Source: Alkalihalobacillus alcalophilus ATCC 27647 = CGMCC 1.3604
GTDB lineage: Bacteria; Bacillota; Bacilli; Bacillales; Bacillaceae_D
Direction of reading: 5' to 3'
NCBI RefSeq assembly: GCF_000292245.2
Contig: NZ_ALPT02000040.1
Location: 1 to 37,812 of the forward strand
DNA length: 37,812 nt
Shown: piece after piece, positions 16,309-24,712 of the stretch
How the letters are laid out: every line of letters begins with the position of its first letter
Position numbering within the stretch: position 1 is the first letter of the stretch
Notes under the pieces: model-generated
Told to the model about the DNA's origin: nothing
The model's database searches: none
Seen by the model: the letters and a program-made list of their open reading frames with translations, nothing else
Program-made: the position numbers and the translations under genes

Positions 16309-17434
16309 TCATTCCACTAAACCAGCTTCTTTTATATGACAGTTCACATTTACGTCGAACGTAAGGTTAGAATAAAATTTACTTAATTCTATGTGATGAA
16401 AATTACTTGAGTTAAATTTAAGTCCTAACCCGATTGGATCTAGGTTGGCTTTATTTATCTTCTCTAACAATATTTCAACATCTTCTTTTACGGTTTTTTC
16501 AACTTCATTTTGGATTTCTTCGATTTGATCTCTAGAAAGGCCTAATCGATTGTCCATAATCTCTTCTACATTTCCAATCAATTTAATATTAATAACCGCT
16601 GTGAACATCTGATTTTCTTCTTGCCTAATTTTAATGTTGGCCTTGCTCTTTGTCATTTCAATCGCATAAGCTCCCTCTTTTGTCAGAACGTTTGTACTTC
16701 CACTCTTAATCCCCAAAGTCAGAAGCCTAAATAGTTCAGATTCTTTTGGCGTAAGTTTCGATTTCATTCCCACTTTACTAAATAGGGCGATTGTATCAGA
16801 CTGAATGTTTTGATTTTGGACTTCAACAATAGGCATAGCAATATTGATTCCTAATTCTGTCTCCCTTCTATACGCATCAAATAAGGTTAGTGCTTTTTCA
16901 TACGGTGAGTCTGTGCTACTTTCTTCAAACATTAAAAACAAATAACTACCTGCTATTTGTTCTATTTCAGGTTTCAGTTCTAGTACTTGATAGGCTGTTG
17001 GGACAGCAACACCTAAATAAGTCGTTCTTTGTATATCTGGTCTTCTAACCAAATAATCTAATAAAGGTTGAATATCCTCTGCAGCCATTTCCTCTCCGAT
17101 CAGAATCGTTATTGTATGCCCATAAAATAGTTCCTTATCGGTCATAGACTTCATATGTTTTAAAGCTTCTGAGATAGAATTGGCATCAAAGGATAGCAAG
17201 GTAAATTCGGCTCCCGTTGTCGCCGGATCACCTGTGGTCAGGGAAATCTTGAGCGTCACTTTATATTTTTTTTCAATACTATCTGATTCATCTATCCCAA
17301 TTGCCGTAACAAATGCACGTTTATCAATATCCTTAAACGCGCAGCCATTTAATAAAATCGAAATAAACAGTAATGACAAAAGTACAAGTATTATGTTTTT
17401 ATTTGCTTTCTTGAAGCGTAAAAGAAAATGCCTA
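16309..17434 (-). CDS. gerAC: GerAC-type germination lipoprotein, start codon unclear
   Basis: The Ger(x)C subunit of a spore nutrient receptor, a lipoprotein of the spore inner membrane. The signal KKANKNIILVLLSLLFIS and lipobox ILLNGC mark the lipid-bearing cysteine at about plus 17341. The mature part begins FKDIDKRAFVTAIGIDES, typical of Ger(x)C, and runs to a normal C-terminus. Between the gerAB stop and the signal peptide there is no in-frame ATG, GTG or usable TTG. A TTC directly before the KKA codons stands where a TTG would give a normal signal peptide. The nearest ATG is far upstream at 17559, inside gerAB, and would add an implausible leader. The 5' boundary given here is approximate (an ATT in IRHFLLRF). 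It may be untranslated. It overlaps the end of gerAB. Confidence 0.82.
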
Positions 17435-18457
17435 ATAAAGATAGATCTGAAATAATTCGGAAAATAAAAAAGGAATGGAAGAACTTTAGCAAACTGAATT
17501 CTTCGAGATAATATTGAGTAATGAATCCTGATAATACAATAATGAATATGACAATCCATCTTAAACCTCCAAAATCTCTTGTCATCATCTGAAAAAACTT
17601 TAGTGACGAGTGAAATGAAATGATGATATACATCAAAGTGATACCTATGAGAATTAAAATAAAAATTATGACGAGCCTTTCTAAAAAAAAGTAATCAATA
17701 CGCATACTATCTATTGTTGTCACCCATACATAACTTTCTACCCCTACACCATTAAGTCCGAAGTATCCAATTGGTATAAAATAAGCAGCATATAGCACGA
17801 GACAAACCACCGTACTAATAATGATTAAATGTTTCCTATTAAAAGGTTGGATATGTTGACTAAAGACTAATAAATTTGTAAATCCTGTAAAAACAAATAA
17901 ACTGGATACAACCGAATTCATTTTCGGTAAATGCATGAAATAAGTCAATGATTGCTTGATGGAATCAATCAAGACGAGGTTATCTGTGGAAAATCTTAGC
18001 ACTATTAGAAGTAAAAAAGGTGTAACAAATAGAACCGTCATTTCAAGCATGAATAAAATGGAATTCGTTTTACTCATTATCGAAAATACGATGAGTAAGA
18101 GAAGGCTCACAAAGATTAAATTGGTGTTCAACTTTGTAAACCTTCCTATCATTTGCATAATTGAGTTAAGAAATAAGGTTCCTGAAAAAATACTCAAGAT
18201 GAAATAAAAAAAAGAAAACCCTTTTGGATGCGGCTTTGGAATAATCTATTCAAACCTTCAGAAATAGTTTCACTGTGAAAATTCTTTATTTGAGTTTGAA
18301 ATAAATATAAAAGAATCACCCCAACTAAGGTTGATAGGATCAAACTTGTTAAACTTCCATTAAATCGATCTTTATATAATATTTGAGGAATACAAGCTGT
18401 TACACTTACAAGTGCATTGATATAAAATAAATAGAAGTAATAACGTTGTCCGAGCAT
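17391..18457 (-). pseudogene. gerAB: GerAB-type germination permease, frameshifted
   Basis: The B subunit of a spore nutrient receptor, an amino acid/polyamine/organocation-type permease normally of about 365 residues and ten helices. The N-terminal part (MLGQRYYFYLFYINALVSVT to RIQKGFLFFISS-stop) ends at 18194. The rest continues in another frame as FSFFYFILSIFSGTLFLNSI to the stop at 17391. Adding one T to the T8 tract (plus A8 at 18206-18213) joins the two parts into a full-length permease (about 355 residues). The start at 18457 has AGGTGG seven bases upstream and is 16 bases past gerAA. As written, the protein ends after about 87 residues. Transcriptional slippage on the T8 tract could restore some product, or the indel may be a sequencing error. 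Confidence 0.85.
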
Positions 18458-18473
18458 GAAAATCCACCTACAA

Positions 18474-19760
18474 TCAGTTATTAGCAAATAATTGCATATA
18501 AGGTTTACCTAAACTGCGTAAATTACAAAGATAAGCGATGAGTGCCAAAGCTCCTATCAATACCCCTATAGCTCCAAATAAACTCCCTAGGATAATTAAA
18601 GGATATCTTATGATCCTAATCGCTTGATGCATCGCATTAATAGGAATCACAAAGATAGAAAGTGAAACAGCTGCAGCCACAACAATCATGACATTACCAA
18701 TTAGACCCGCTTGGGAGGCGGCTTGTCCAAGTATCAATCCACCAACCGTAGTCGCCGATGAACTAATCGTTCTTGGCAAACGGATACTGGCCTCACCTAG
18801 AAATTCTGCCATTAGCATCATAAAGATAATCTCAAAATAAGAAGGAAACGGTACCGATATTCTATTTCCGGCAATTAAAAGAGCAAATTGAACTTTTAAG
18901 ATTTCTGGCGAATACGAAATAACAGCTACATAAAAAGCAGGAAGGAAAAGCGTGATCATAAGGGCTATGTATCGAATGGAAATAAGAAACTTACCGACGA
19001 CAGGTAATTCTACCGGGTCGTCCATCGATTTGAAAAAATCATAAAATTTAGATGGTCCAAGTAAAACCCATGAAGATCCCTCAATAAGAAAAACAATTTT
19101 TCCTTGGGAAAGATTGACGACTACTCTGTCAGGTCGCTCCGTTGTCAAAAACATCGGGAAATGGCACCATTTATCATCCATCAATATTTTTTGCAGTTGA
19201 CCAGCTGACTGTAAAACATCCACATCTATATCCTTCAATTTATTATTTAAGTGAGCGAGAATTTGTGGGTCACAGAGTTCATCATCATACAATAAATTAA
19301 TATTTGTTTTAGTACTCCCTAATTTTTTATTTTTAGAGACTAACGTTTCTTTGCGGTATCGATTGCGAATAATATTTAGAGAGATACTTATATTTTCACT
19401 TAAGCTATCTTTGGGTCCTTGTAACACACTTTCATCTGTTGATTCGCCTATTCCACTTACTTCGAAATCTTCTAGTTTTACAGAGTATAATTTATGTTCA
19501 TGTAAAATAATGACACAACCGTTGAAGACTTTTTCAATAGCTTCTTTTTCTCCTTTAATGAATGACCATTCCTCAAACGACTTTATATATTCTTCCAATT
19601 CATTGATTCGGTTTAGTTCATAAAAAGGGGTAATAAGATGATCGGTAATCCTTTTTTCATCACATAAGGATTTAAAATAATAAAAAGTGATTTCTAATCT
19701 TTCTTTTCTAACTTCTCTCTGAATAAAATCATCATTTTTGCTTAAATCTTCAAGTTTCAT
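18474..19760 (-). CDS. gerAA: GerAA-type spore germination protein
   Basis: The A subunit of a GerA nutrient receptor, which senses germinants in the spore inner membrane. It has a long hydrophilic N-terminal domain (residues 1-240) with FFKSMDDPVELPVVGKFLIS near its end, then about five membrane helices with family motifs LFLPAFYVAVISYSPE, RISVPFPSYFEIIFMMLMAE, LGEASIRLPRTISSSATTVG and GGLILGQAASQAGLI. It is 428 residues from the ATG at 19760, slightly short of the usual 460-490. The start has GAGGTGATT 3-4 bases upstream. An IS1182-family element begins 23 bases upstream of this ATG and its terminator points at gerAA, so the native promoter is cut off. Confidence 0.92.
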   Translation of the reverse strand: MKLEDLSKNDDFIQREVRKERLEITFYYFKSLCDEKRITDHLITPFYELNRINELEEYIKSFEEWSFIKGEKEAIEKVFNGCVIILHEHKLYSVKLEDFEVSGIGESTDESVLQGPKDSLSENISISLNIIRNRYRKETLVSKNKKLGSTKTNINLLYDDELCDPQILAHLNNKLKDIDVDVLQSAGQLQKILMDDKWCHFPMFLTTERPDRVVVNLSQGKIVFLIEGSSWVLLGPSKFYDFFKSMDDPVELPVVGKFLISIRYIALMITLFLPAFYVAVISYSPEILKVQFALLIAGNRISVPFPSYFEIIFMMLMAEFLGEASIRLPRTISSSATTVGGLILGQAASQAGLIGNVMIVVAAAVSLSIFVIPINAMHQAIRIIRYPLIILGSLFGAIGVLIGALALIAYLCNLRSLGKPYMQLFANN

Positions 19761-19773
19761 AAAAATCACCTCG

Positions 19774-19782
19774 CAAAAATTA
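19774..19782. repeat. IS target site duplication, gerAA side
   Basis: CAAAAATTA lies directly outside the left IS end and is repeated exactly at 21482-21490. It shows a transposition event rather than an ancestral arrangement. Confidence 0.85.
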
Positions 19783-19833
19783 GAGGCCACTGAAAAACCA
19801 CGGTTTTAAAATTCAAATCCTTTTTCAAATTAA

Positions 19834-19878
19834 AAACAAGGCACTTTCTGTCCGAAACGGACAGAAAGTGCCTTGTTT
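19834..19878 (-). terminator. Strong terminator at the IS left end
   Basis: A perfect 21-bp stem (19834-19854 with 19858-19878, loop of three bases) follows the transposase stop and is trailed on the minus strand by TT-A-ATTT. It should stop transcription before it reaches gerAA. Confidence 0.9.
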
Positions 19879-19891
19879 GATGGCTTATTCC

Positions 19892-21346
19892 TTACTCTTT
19901 TTCATTTAACAGTTTCACTATTCGCTTCAGATTGACCGCAAATATCGTCGTTGCTCCTTGCACTTCCATGCCCAATAACCCCGCAGAACGCGCTTTTTTT
20001 AAGCCGTGGGGGTTCTTGAGTTCACTATTTTTCGCTTCAATCTTATACCGCTTTTTCGCTAATTCCTTGAAAGCCTCTGTTTCTTGGAAGGCAGCTTGTT
20101 CCTCGTGTATGTCTGATTTAATCGTAAGCGAGTAGGTTTTACTTTGGGCTCCTTCTCTGTAACACCCTTTACTCATTGGACAAACTTTACATTTATCAAC
20201 ATCAAAATAAAAGGTTAAACGTTGATTCCTTTTTTTCTCTCCTGTTCTTTTTTTATGAGTCGCCATATGGCCAGCTGGGCACACAAACATCCCTGCATCT
20301 TTATTAAAGTCAAAAGTCGTTTTTCGTTGGTTACGCCCATTTGTAATGACAGGATTTAATTTTGAGATCAATTGAATCTCTTTTAATTGAGCGTACTGTA
20401 AATTGCCTTTCCCTGAATAGGCTGTATCTCCTATGACCGTGTCGATTTCCATTCCTGCTTCTTGACTCTTATCTACTAATTGTTCTAGATAGTGCCCATC
20501 ACTTTTTTCACCCGTTGTGATCACGGCCGCCGTAATGATTCGTTCATCATTCATCGCCAAATGTGTTTTGTATCCAAAGAAAGCCGAGTCCGCAGATTTA
20601 TGTCCAACCCGTGCATCTGGATCGTTTGAATAACTCCATTTTCCATCGTAGTCTTCGATGGCTTCCTTCAAACGATTTACTTTTTCTTTCACAGCGGGCA
20701 GATCGGCCACTTTGGATTGACTTTCTACGGTCTCCATGACTTGTTGACAGTAATCTAATTCATCGGCCACCTCGTTTGACGTGGGTTTCTCAGGGAATTT
20801 CCCGACCATTTCTTTATCCAGTTCATAGACCGCTTTGCGTAAGCTTTTTGATTTCGCCGATAAAAATTCTTTCGGTGATTTTTGATTAAAACAGGCTTGA
20901 CTATGAGTCGCGTCGACAATAAGTATTTTACTTTGGATGATCCCTTTCTCTAAGGCAATTTCAACCGTCTTATTGATTAATAAATCTAATAACTTCATAT
21001 CCTGGAGACGAAGGCGACGGAATTTCGTCAATGAACTCGGGTCAATGACCTCCTCCTCAGGCGACATATCTAAGAAATACTTGAACGACATATCATATTT
21101 TGAACGCTCAACAAGGTCGACATCTGATAGGTCATGAATGGATTTGAGCAGTAAATATTTGAACATCCGAATCGGAGGAATCGCTTTCCGACCATGATCC
21201 AACGAATACTTTGATTGTAATTCCTCCAAAATAAAGGAAAAATCAACAAGTTCATTGATTTGACGAAGCATATTATCTTTCGGAATAATGACCTCATACA
21301 AATCCATATACGGACTTAATTTTACAGTTTCTTGTCTGGAAATCAT
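19892..21346 (-). CDS. IS1182-family transposase
   Basis: A 484-residue DDE transposase. The N-terminal domain (residues 10-120, with RKAIPPIRMFKYLLLKSIHD and SPEEEVIDPSSLTKFRRLRL) is of the InsH/DUF772 type. Catalytic acidic residues lie in ILIVDATHSQA at about 141-151, DTVIGDTAYSGKGN at about 303-316, and in RYKIEAKNSELKNPHGLKKA at about 438-457. A cysteine cluster CKVCPMSKGCYREG lies at about 384-397, as in IS1182 relatives. It is intact, with GGTGGT upstream of the ATG, so the element is probably active. The gene fills most of the IS and runs toward gerAA. Confidence 0.93.
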   Translation of the reverse strand: MISRQETVKLSPYMDLYEVIIPKDNMLRQINELVDFSFILEELQSKYSLDHGRKAIPPIRMFKYLLLKSIHDLSDVDLVERSKYDMSFKYFLDMSPEEEVIDPSSLTKFRRLRLQDMKLLDLLINKTVEIALEKGIIQSKILIVDATHSQACFNQKSPKEFLSAKSKSLRKAVYELDKEMVGKFPEKPTSNEVADELDYCQQVMETVESQSKVADLPAVKEKVNRLKEAIEDYDGKWSYSNDPDARVGHKSADSAFFGYKTHLAMNDERIITAAVITTGEKSDGHYLEQLVDKSQEAGMEIDTVIGDTAYSGKGNLQYAQLKEIQLISKLNPVITNGRNQRKTTFDFNKDAGMFVCPAGHMATHKKRTGEKKRNQRLTFYFDVDKCKVCPMSKGCYREGAQSKTYSLTIKSDIHEEQAAFQETEAFKELAKKRYKIEAKNSELKNPHGLKKARSAGLLGMEVQGATTIFAVNLKRIVKLLNEKE

Positions 21347-21481
21347 GGTCGCACCACCTTTAATTAGTTATATCTATTATACTATGAATGGAAAATAGTG
21401 AAAAAGAAAAAGGGATGAAGGAAGCAGAATTCTGTTTCCTTCATCACCTTAATTGTTTTCTTGGACTTTTTCAGTGGCCTC

Positions 21482-21490
21482 CAAAAATTA
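21482..21490. repeat. IS target site duplication, distal copy
   Basis: CAAAAATTA directly outside the right IS end, identical to 19774-19782. Confidence 0.85.
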
Positions 21491-21515
21491 TGCCCTGATC
21501 TGAAAAATTAATGCA
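21486..21515 (-). promoter_or_regulatory. Possible displaced sigma-G-type promoter of the ger operon
   Basis: On the minus strand TGCATT (plus 21510-21515) is followed after 17 bases by CATAATT (plus 21486-21492), close to the sigma-G pattern TGNATA/CATACTA expected for ger operons. Before the insertion the -10 would have been 16 bases from the gerAA ATG, a rather short leader that argues for caution. It now faces the transposase. Confidence 0.35.
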
Positions 21516-21603
21516 GCTTAAAGCTATAAAAGGGAATATTTCACACGGGTGGAAAATCTCCTTAGCCATTTACTGACTTCTATTTCAAAGGAAAAATCGT
21601 AAA

Positions 21604-21650
21604 CACAAAAAAAGTCGAAACCCTACATATTAAGGAATCGACTTCTGAAG
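21604..21650 (-). terminator. Terminator after the exported protein gene
   Basis: AAGTCGA (21612-21618) pairs with TCGACTT (21638-21644), with a partly paired interior, and the minus strand continues with TTTTTTTG. It serves the gene ending at 21721. Confidence 0.7.
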
Positions 21651-21720
21651 CTTTTATTTGTTAAAACTCTAGAACTAGTTAGCTATTATAAGTTTCTTTT
21701 TAGCTACTGAAATAGCCTTA

Positions 21721-22338
21721 TTATATCGTCCATTGATCGTGAATAATCGCTATTAAGTACAAAGCTCCATCCATTTCTTCAAAGGCGATAATTAAACTTC
21801 CCCAATCCATTCCGCCATACTCTTCACTACCTGGCACATGAAATTCTATGAACCTGGCGTCAGGGTAAAATTCTTTAGCGTTGTGTAAGGAATTTCCACG
21901 TGGTTGGATAGCCTCATCTTGGTGCACTTCTTCTGCAGATGCAAAATCTTTATCATAAATAAATTGTTCGTAATATTCAATAGGGGTCACTTCGATCGCA
22001 TAACCACTTCCATCAAAAGTTCCCCAAGTATAAATCGATTGATCATTCTTCCAATTTTTCAGATTTTCTTGATCGAACATTTGATGCTCACTTTCTACAT
22101 AAGCGTATGGTGAAAACGTTACGCCTTTCTCAGAATGAACATACTCAGCTACCTGTTCAAAATCTTCTTCCCTTAATGCCTCTAGAATTGTTTGAGCTCG
22201 CTCTTCAACTGTTACATTTTCCTTAACAGAAGGCGGCCCTTCTTCCGCTTCAGTTTGAGAACCACTAGATAAATTAAACAAAAGGACGGCCACGATTACT
22301 ACCGCTACACTCCCAATAAAATAAAGGACTCCTTTCAT
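21721..22338 (-). CDS. Exported or membrane-anchored protein of unknown function
   Basis: A 205-residue protein, unrecognised. Residues 1-24 (MKGVLYFIGSVAVVIVAVLL) form one hydrophobic anchor or uncleaved signal, followed by an acidic, Ser-rich linker (SGSQTEAEEGPPSVKENVTV) and a soluble domain rich in aromatic residues, with TWGTFDGSGYAIEVTPIEYY and GGMDWGSLIIAFEEMDGALY. This linker-plus-domain pattern recalls NTF2-like secreted proteins of Bacillus, but that is only a resemblance. The frame is open to 22374. The ATG at 22338 is chosen because AGGGAGA lies eight bases upstream and it opens the hydrophobic segment. It is monocistronic, with its own terminator. Confidence 0.65.
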   Translation of the reverse strand: MKGVLYFIGSVAVVIVAVLLFNLSSGSQTEAEEGPPSVKENVTVEERAQTILEALREEDFEQVAEYVHSEKGVTFSPYAYVESEHQMFDQENLKNWKNDQSIYTWGTFDGSGYAIEVTPIEYYEQFIYDKDFASAEEVHQDEAIQPRGNSLHNAKEFYPDARFIEFHVPGSEEYGGMDWGSLIIAFEEMDGALYLIAIIHDQWTI

Positions 22339-22612
22339 GTCATAACTCTCCCTTCTCTTTTTATGAGTCAGCAAAGACAGTGACGATATGGTTTCAGAAA
22401 AAAGGGGGAAAGTAAAGAACGGGCTTGGATGATTTGGCTTACTTCTCCAACTGCATGCCCGCTGAACGAAGCCTCCTCACGATTAGTCGCTGTAAGGTCT
22501 TCCATGTTTCCTTTATGTCGCTGGCTATTTTTTATTGACGATAGAAAGTTCATTCGAATCCTCGTATCATAATGAACCTGTTGAATGAGCCTGGTTAGGA
22601 AGCTTCACTACA
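22339..22612. other. Intergenic DNA with MITE-like similarity
   Basis: No convincing gene. Bases about 22427-22460 resemble 37160-37195 inside the MITE-like element at about three quarters of positions by eye. No terminal repeats or target duplication were found here, so it may be an old, eroded copy. Confidence 0.3.
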
Positions 22613-23437
22613 TTAAATCCGAAACTCAAATCCTTTATAGTCATAAACCCTTTGAAATCCGAGCTTCCTTGCAACGGCAATGGAAGCTTTATTTTCTTCC
22701 ATACAATCCCAATAAGGAATCATTTGATTTTCAAAACACTCTTCTATTAAAAATTGGGCGTTCTTTTTTGCTAAACCTTTCCCTCTATGGTCTGGACATG
22801 TTTCAATATTTACACATTGTACATTCCGATTCACAAAACCAGAAAAACAATAGCTTATAATGTCTTGATGGTAAACAATACAAGAACCTAATCCATTTGT
22901 GAAAAAATCATTCAATGAATCCCAATATCCTAAAATTTTTCCCTCTAAATAATTCCAGTTACGGTAACTATCCTTCTGTTTGTAGAGGTCTTTTTGAATG
23001 CTGAATCGTTTATACTCTGGCTCTAACTCAAATTTCTTATTTTTATTATAATCCTTAGCATGTAACTGATAAACCCTCTGATTCCAGCTCGCTAATGGGC
23101 GGTGGTTAAAGAGACTCTCTAACGATTCATCCCAGCCTGAATGATTTCCGATCGCCTCAAACCAGTTTAGTTGAAGAGTTTTCGCTTGTGGAATGATGAT
23201 ATGATCGATAAAGTCATTAATTTCAACATTAAAATGAGCATTATTAGAATCTCCGAAAAAGATAAACCCATCATTGTTTCCTAGCCAAATCAAACCGGTC
23301 GATGGAGCGATGGGATCATCTACAAAAACTCGACCTGGATTGATCCCATTTATAATCGCATAAGCTTCCATCTGTCCGTTTTCATTTAATAATTCAAGGC
23401 ATTTATTAAAGTGCTTTTGTTTTAACTCTGATATCAT
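22613..23437 (-). CDS. GNAT-family N-acetyltransferase
   Basis: A 274-residue protein of the GNAT acetyltransferase family that includes the zwittermicin self-resistance protein ZmaR. A long N-terminal domain (GINPGRVFVDDPIAPSTGLI, then WLGNNDGFIFFGDSNNA) is followed by a C-terminal GNAT fold: CVNIETCPDHRGKGLAKKNA at about 209-228 carries the acetyl-CoA-binding R-G-K-G-L turn, and MEENKASIAVARKLGFQRVY at about 246-265 is the usual GNAT end motif. The acceptor is unknown. It starts four bases after the stop of the serine hydrolase gene, so the two are co-transcribed and translationally linked. A detoxification or resistance role is plausible but inferred. Confidence 0.85.
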   Translation of the reverse strand: MISELKQKHFNKCLELLNENGQMEAYAIINGINPGRVFVDDPIAPSTGLIWLGNNDGFIFFGDSNNAHFNVEINDFIDHIIIPQAKTLQLNWFEAIGNHSGWDESLESLFNHRPLASWNQRVYQLHAKDYNKNKKFELEPEYKRFSIQKDLYKQKDSYRNWNYLEGKILGYWDSLNDFFTNGLGSCIVYHQDIISYCFSGFVNRNVQCVNIETCPDHRGKGLAKKNAQFLIEECFENQMIPYWDCMEENKASIAVARKLGFQRVYDYKGFEFRI

Positions 23438-23441
23438 CTAA

Positions 23442-24512
23442 TCAACTCTTCTCATTTCCATTTATTAGCTCCATCACATCCTGAGCCAAACCCCATACAT
23501 TTGTATCTTGATTGGCCATGATAATAATTGACATATCGGTTTTAGGATAATAATTCATCACACAACTTACCCCTGCGTTAATTCCATCTTTTTGAATGTA
23601 AATGAGCTCATTGCTCTCACTCTCCGCAAGAAACTGAAATCCGTAGCCCATTAATTGAGTGACTGTTGCATGTTTTCGGTAATTCTCTTTAGGTGTAAGG
23701 ATTTCATTCGTCCATTTTTCTGACAACAGTTTTCCAGCTTTAAGCGACCTAATAAATAAATCGAGGTCTTGCACAGTCGTTAATGCACCAGCATCAGCTG
23801 AGCCAATAGCAGGGTAAGAATAAATATTCTTTCGATACCCAATGATCTTTTCATTCTCGTCTAAAATAGAGCCATAGTGCTCCGCTGCATGTTCAACCAC
23901 ATGGTCCATTGCATAAAAATCCGTTTGCTTCATTCCCACTTCATCAAAAATTGCTTGTTTAACAAAATCCCGATAACTTAATCCACTTCTTTTTTCAATA
24001 ATCAATCCAAGCAAAATATAAGCACAATTATTGTATCTACATCCTTCACCAGGATTAAAGTTCGGTTCTTTGTAAATAAATTGAGGTAAATAATCAACCG
24101 TTTCTTTGACAGAATAATTCGGTTTATCCTTCCATAATTCCTCGTAACTTTCGCCTGCTTCCTCATCGGCATCATCGCCAATGCCAGAAGTATGTGTTAA
24201 CAAGTGATAAATCGTAACATCCTTATGAATCGTTGAATCTCCTAAATCTAGAATTTCTAAAATCTTATCATCCAAAGACAACAATTGTTGCTCTACTAAT
24301 TTCAGGATAGCTACAGAGGTAAACACTTTTGTAATAGAAGCTGTATCAAATTTAGTATCAATTTGATTCAAAACATTCCAACCACGATGTGCATAACCAA
24401 ACGCTTTTTGAAAAATAATCGAATTCCCAACTTTCACAAATCCTACACCAGAGAAGTTCTCGTTCTGCACGTATTCATTAAATACATCTTCTATTTGGAT
24501 TGTAATCGTCAT
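23442..24512 (-). CDS. Serine hydrolase of the class C beta-lactamase fold
   Basis: A 356-residue member of the beta-lactamase/penicillin-binding-protein family (PF00144). The catalytic SxxK is DTASITKVFTSVAIL at about residues 56-70, and the YxN motif is CRYNNCAYILLGLIIEKRSG at about 159-178. YHLLTHTSGIGDDADEE at about 103-119 is also typical. No signal peptide is seen (MTITIQIEDVFNEYVQNENF), so it is probably cytoplasmic, like many Bacillus esterase or peptidase members rather than true beta-lactamases. The substrate is unknown. The start has GGAGG 7-8 bases upstream. It is the first gene of a pair with the GNAT acetyltransferase. Confidence 0.88.
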   Translation of the reverse strand: MTITIQIEDVFNEYVQNENFSGVGFVKVGNSIIFQKAFGYAHRGWNVLNQIDTKFDTASITKVFTSVAILKLVEQQLLSLDDKILEILDLGDSTIHKDVTIYHLLTHTSGIGDDADEEAGESYEELWKDKPNYSVKETVDYLPQFIYKEPNFNPGEGCRYNNCAYILLGLIIEKRSGLSYRDFVKQAIFDEVGMKQTDFYAMDHVVEHAAEHYGSILDENEKIIGYRKNIYSYPAIGSADAGALTTVQDLDLFIRSLKAGKLLSEKWTNEILTPKENYRKHATVTQLMGYGFQFLAESESNELIYIQKDGINAGVSCVMNYYPKTDMSIIIMANQDTNVWGLAQDVMELINGNEKS

Positions 24513-24591
24513 ATTTATGCCTCCTTACCTTGCTCTTTTGTTTTATTTTACCATCAATTGATTGGCGGTTAGGCTCAAGAACAATTAACAA

Positions 24592-24627
24592 AAAAAGAAG
24601 CTCTAAGCATTTTAGCTAGAGCAAAAA
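24592..24627 (-). terminator. Terminator of the sugar-catabolism operon
   Basis: GCTCTA (24600-24605) pairs with TAGAGC (24617-24622), with inner GC pairs. A tracts on both sides on the plus strand supply T tracts on the minus strand. It lies 90 bases past the isomerase stop. Confidence 0.72.
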
Positions 24628-24712
24628 AGATGTAGCTTCCTCATAGGTAAGCTTCAAGTAAGATATATATTTTCTCGTTGATCAAATGAGTCTCTCAGCT
24701 TATAGGCTCATT

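Larger units (their letters stand above)
19783..21481 (-). mobile_element. Complete IS1182-family insertion sequence
   Basis: A 1,699-bp element bounded by perfect 15-bp inverted repeats GAGGCCACTGAAAAA (19783-19797 and, inverted, 21467-21481), flanked by 9-bp direct repeats CAAAAATTA. It contains one intact transposase gene and a strong terminator at its left end. The exact duplication and intact reading frame suggest a recent insertion. It sits 10 bases upstream of the gerAA ribosome binding site. Confidence 0.92.

Noticed and set aside
19834..19878. Long perfect hairpin considered as a CRISPR or toxin-antitoxin RNA
   Set aside because: A single copy at the end of the IS, directly after the transposase stop, with the form of a terminator.
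22368..22553. Minus-strand open frame of 61 codons
   Set aside because: No ribosome binding site, and the DNA resembles the non-coding MITE interior.
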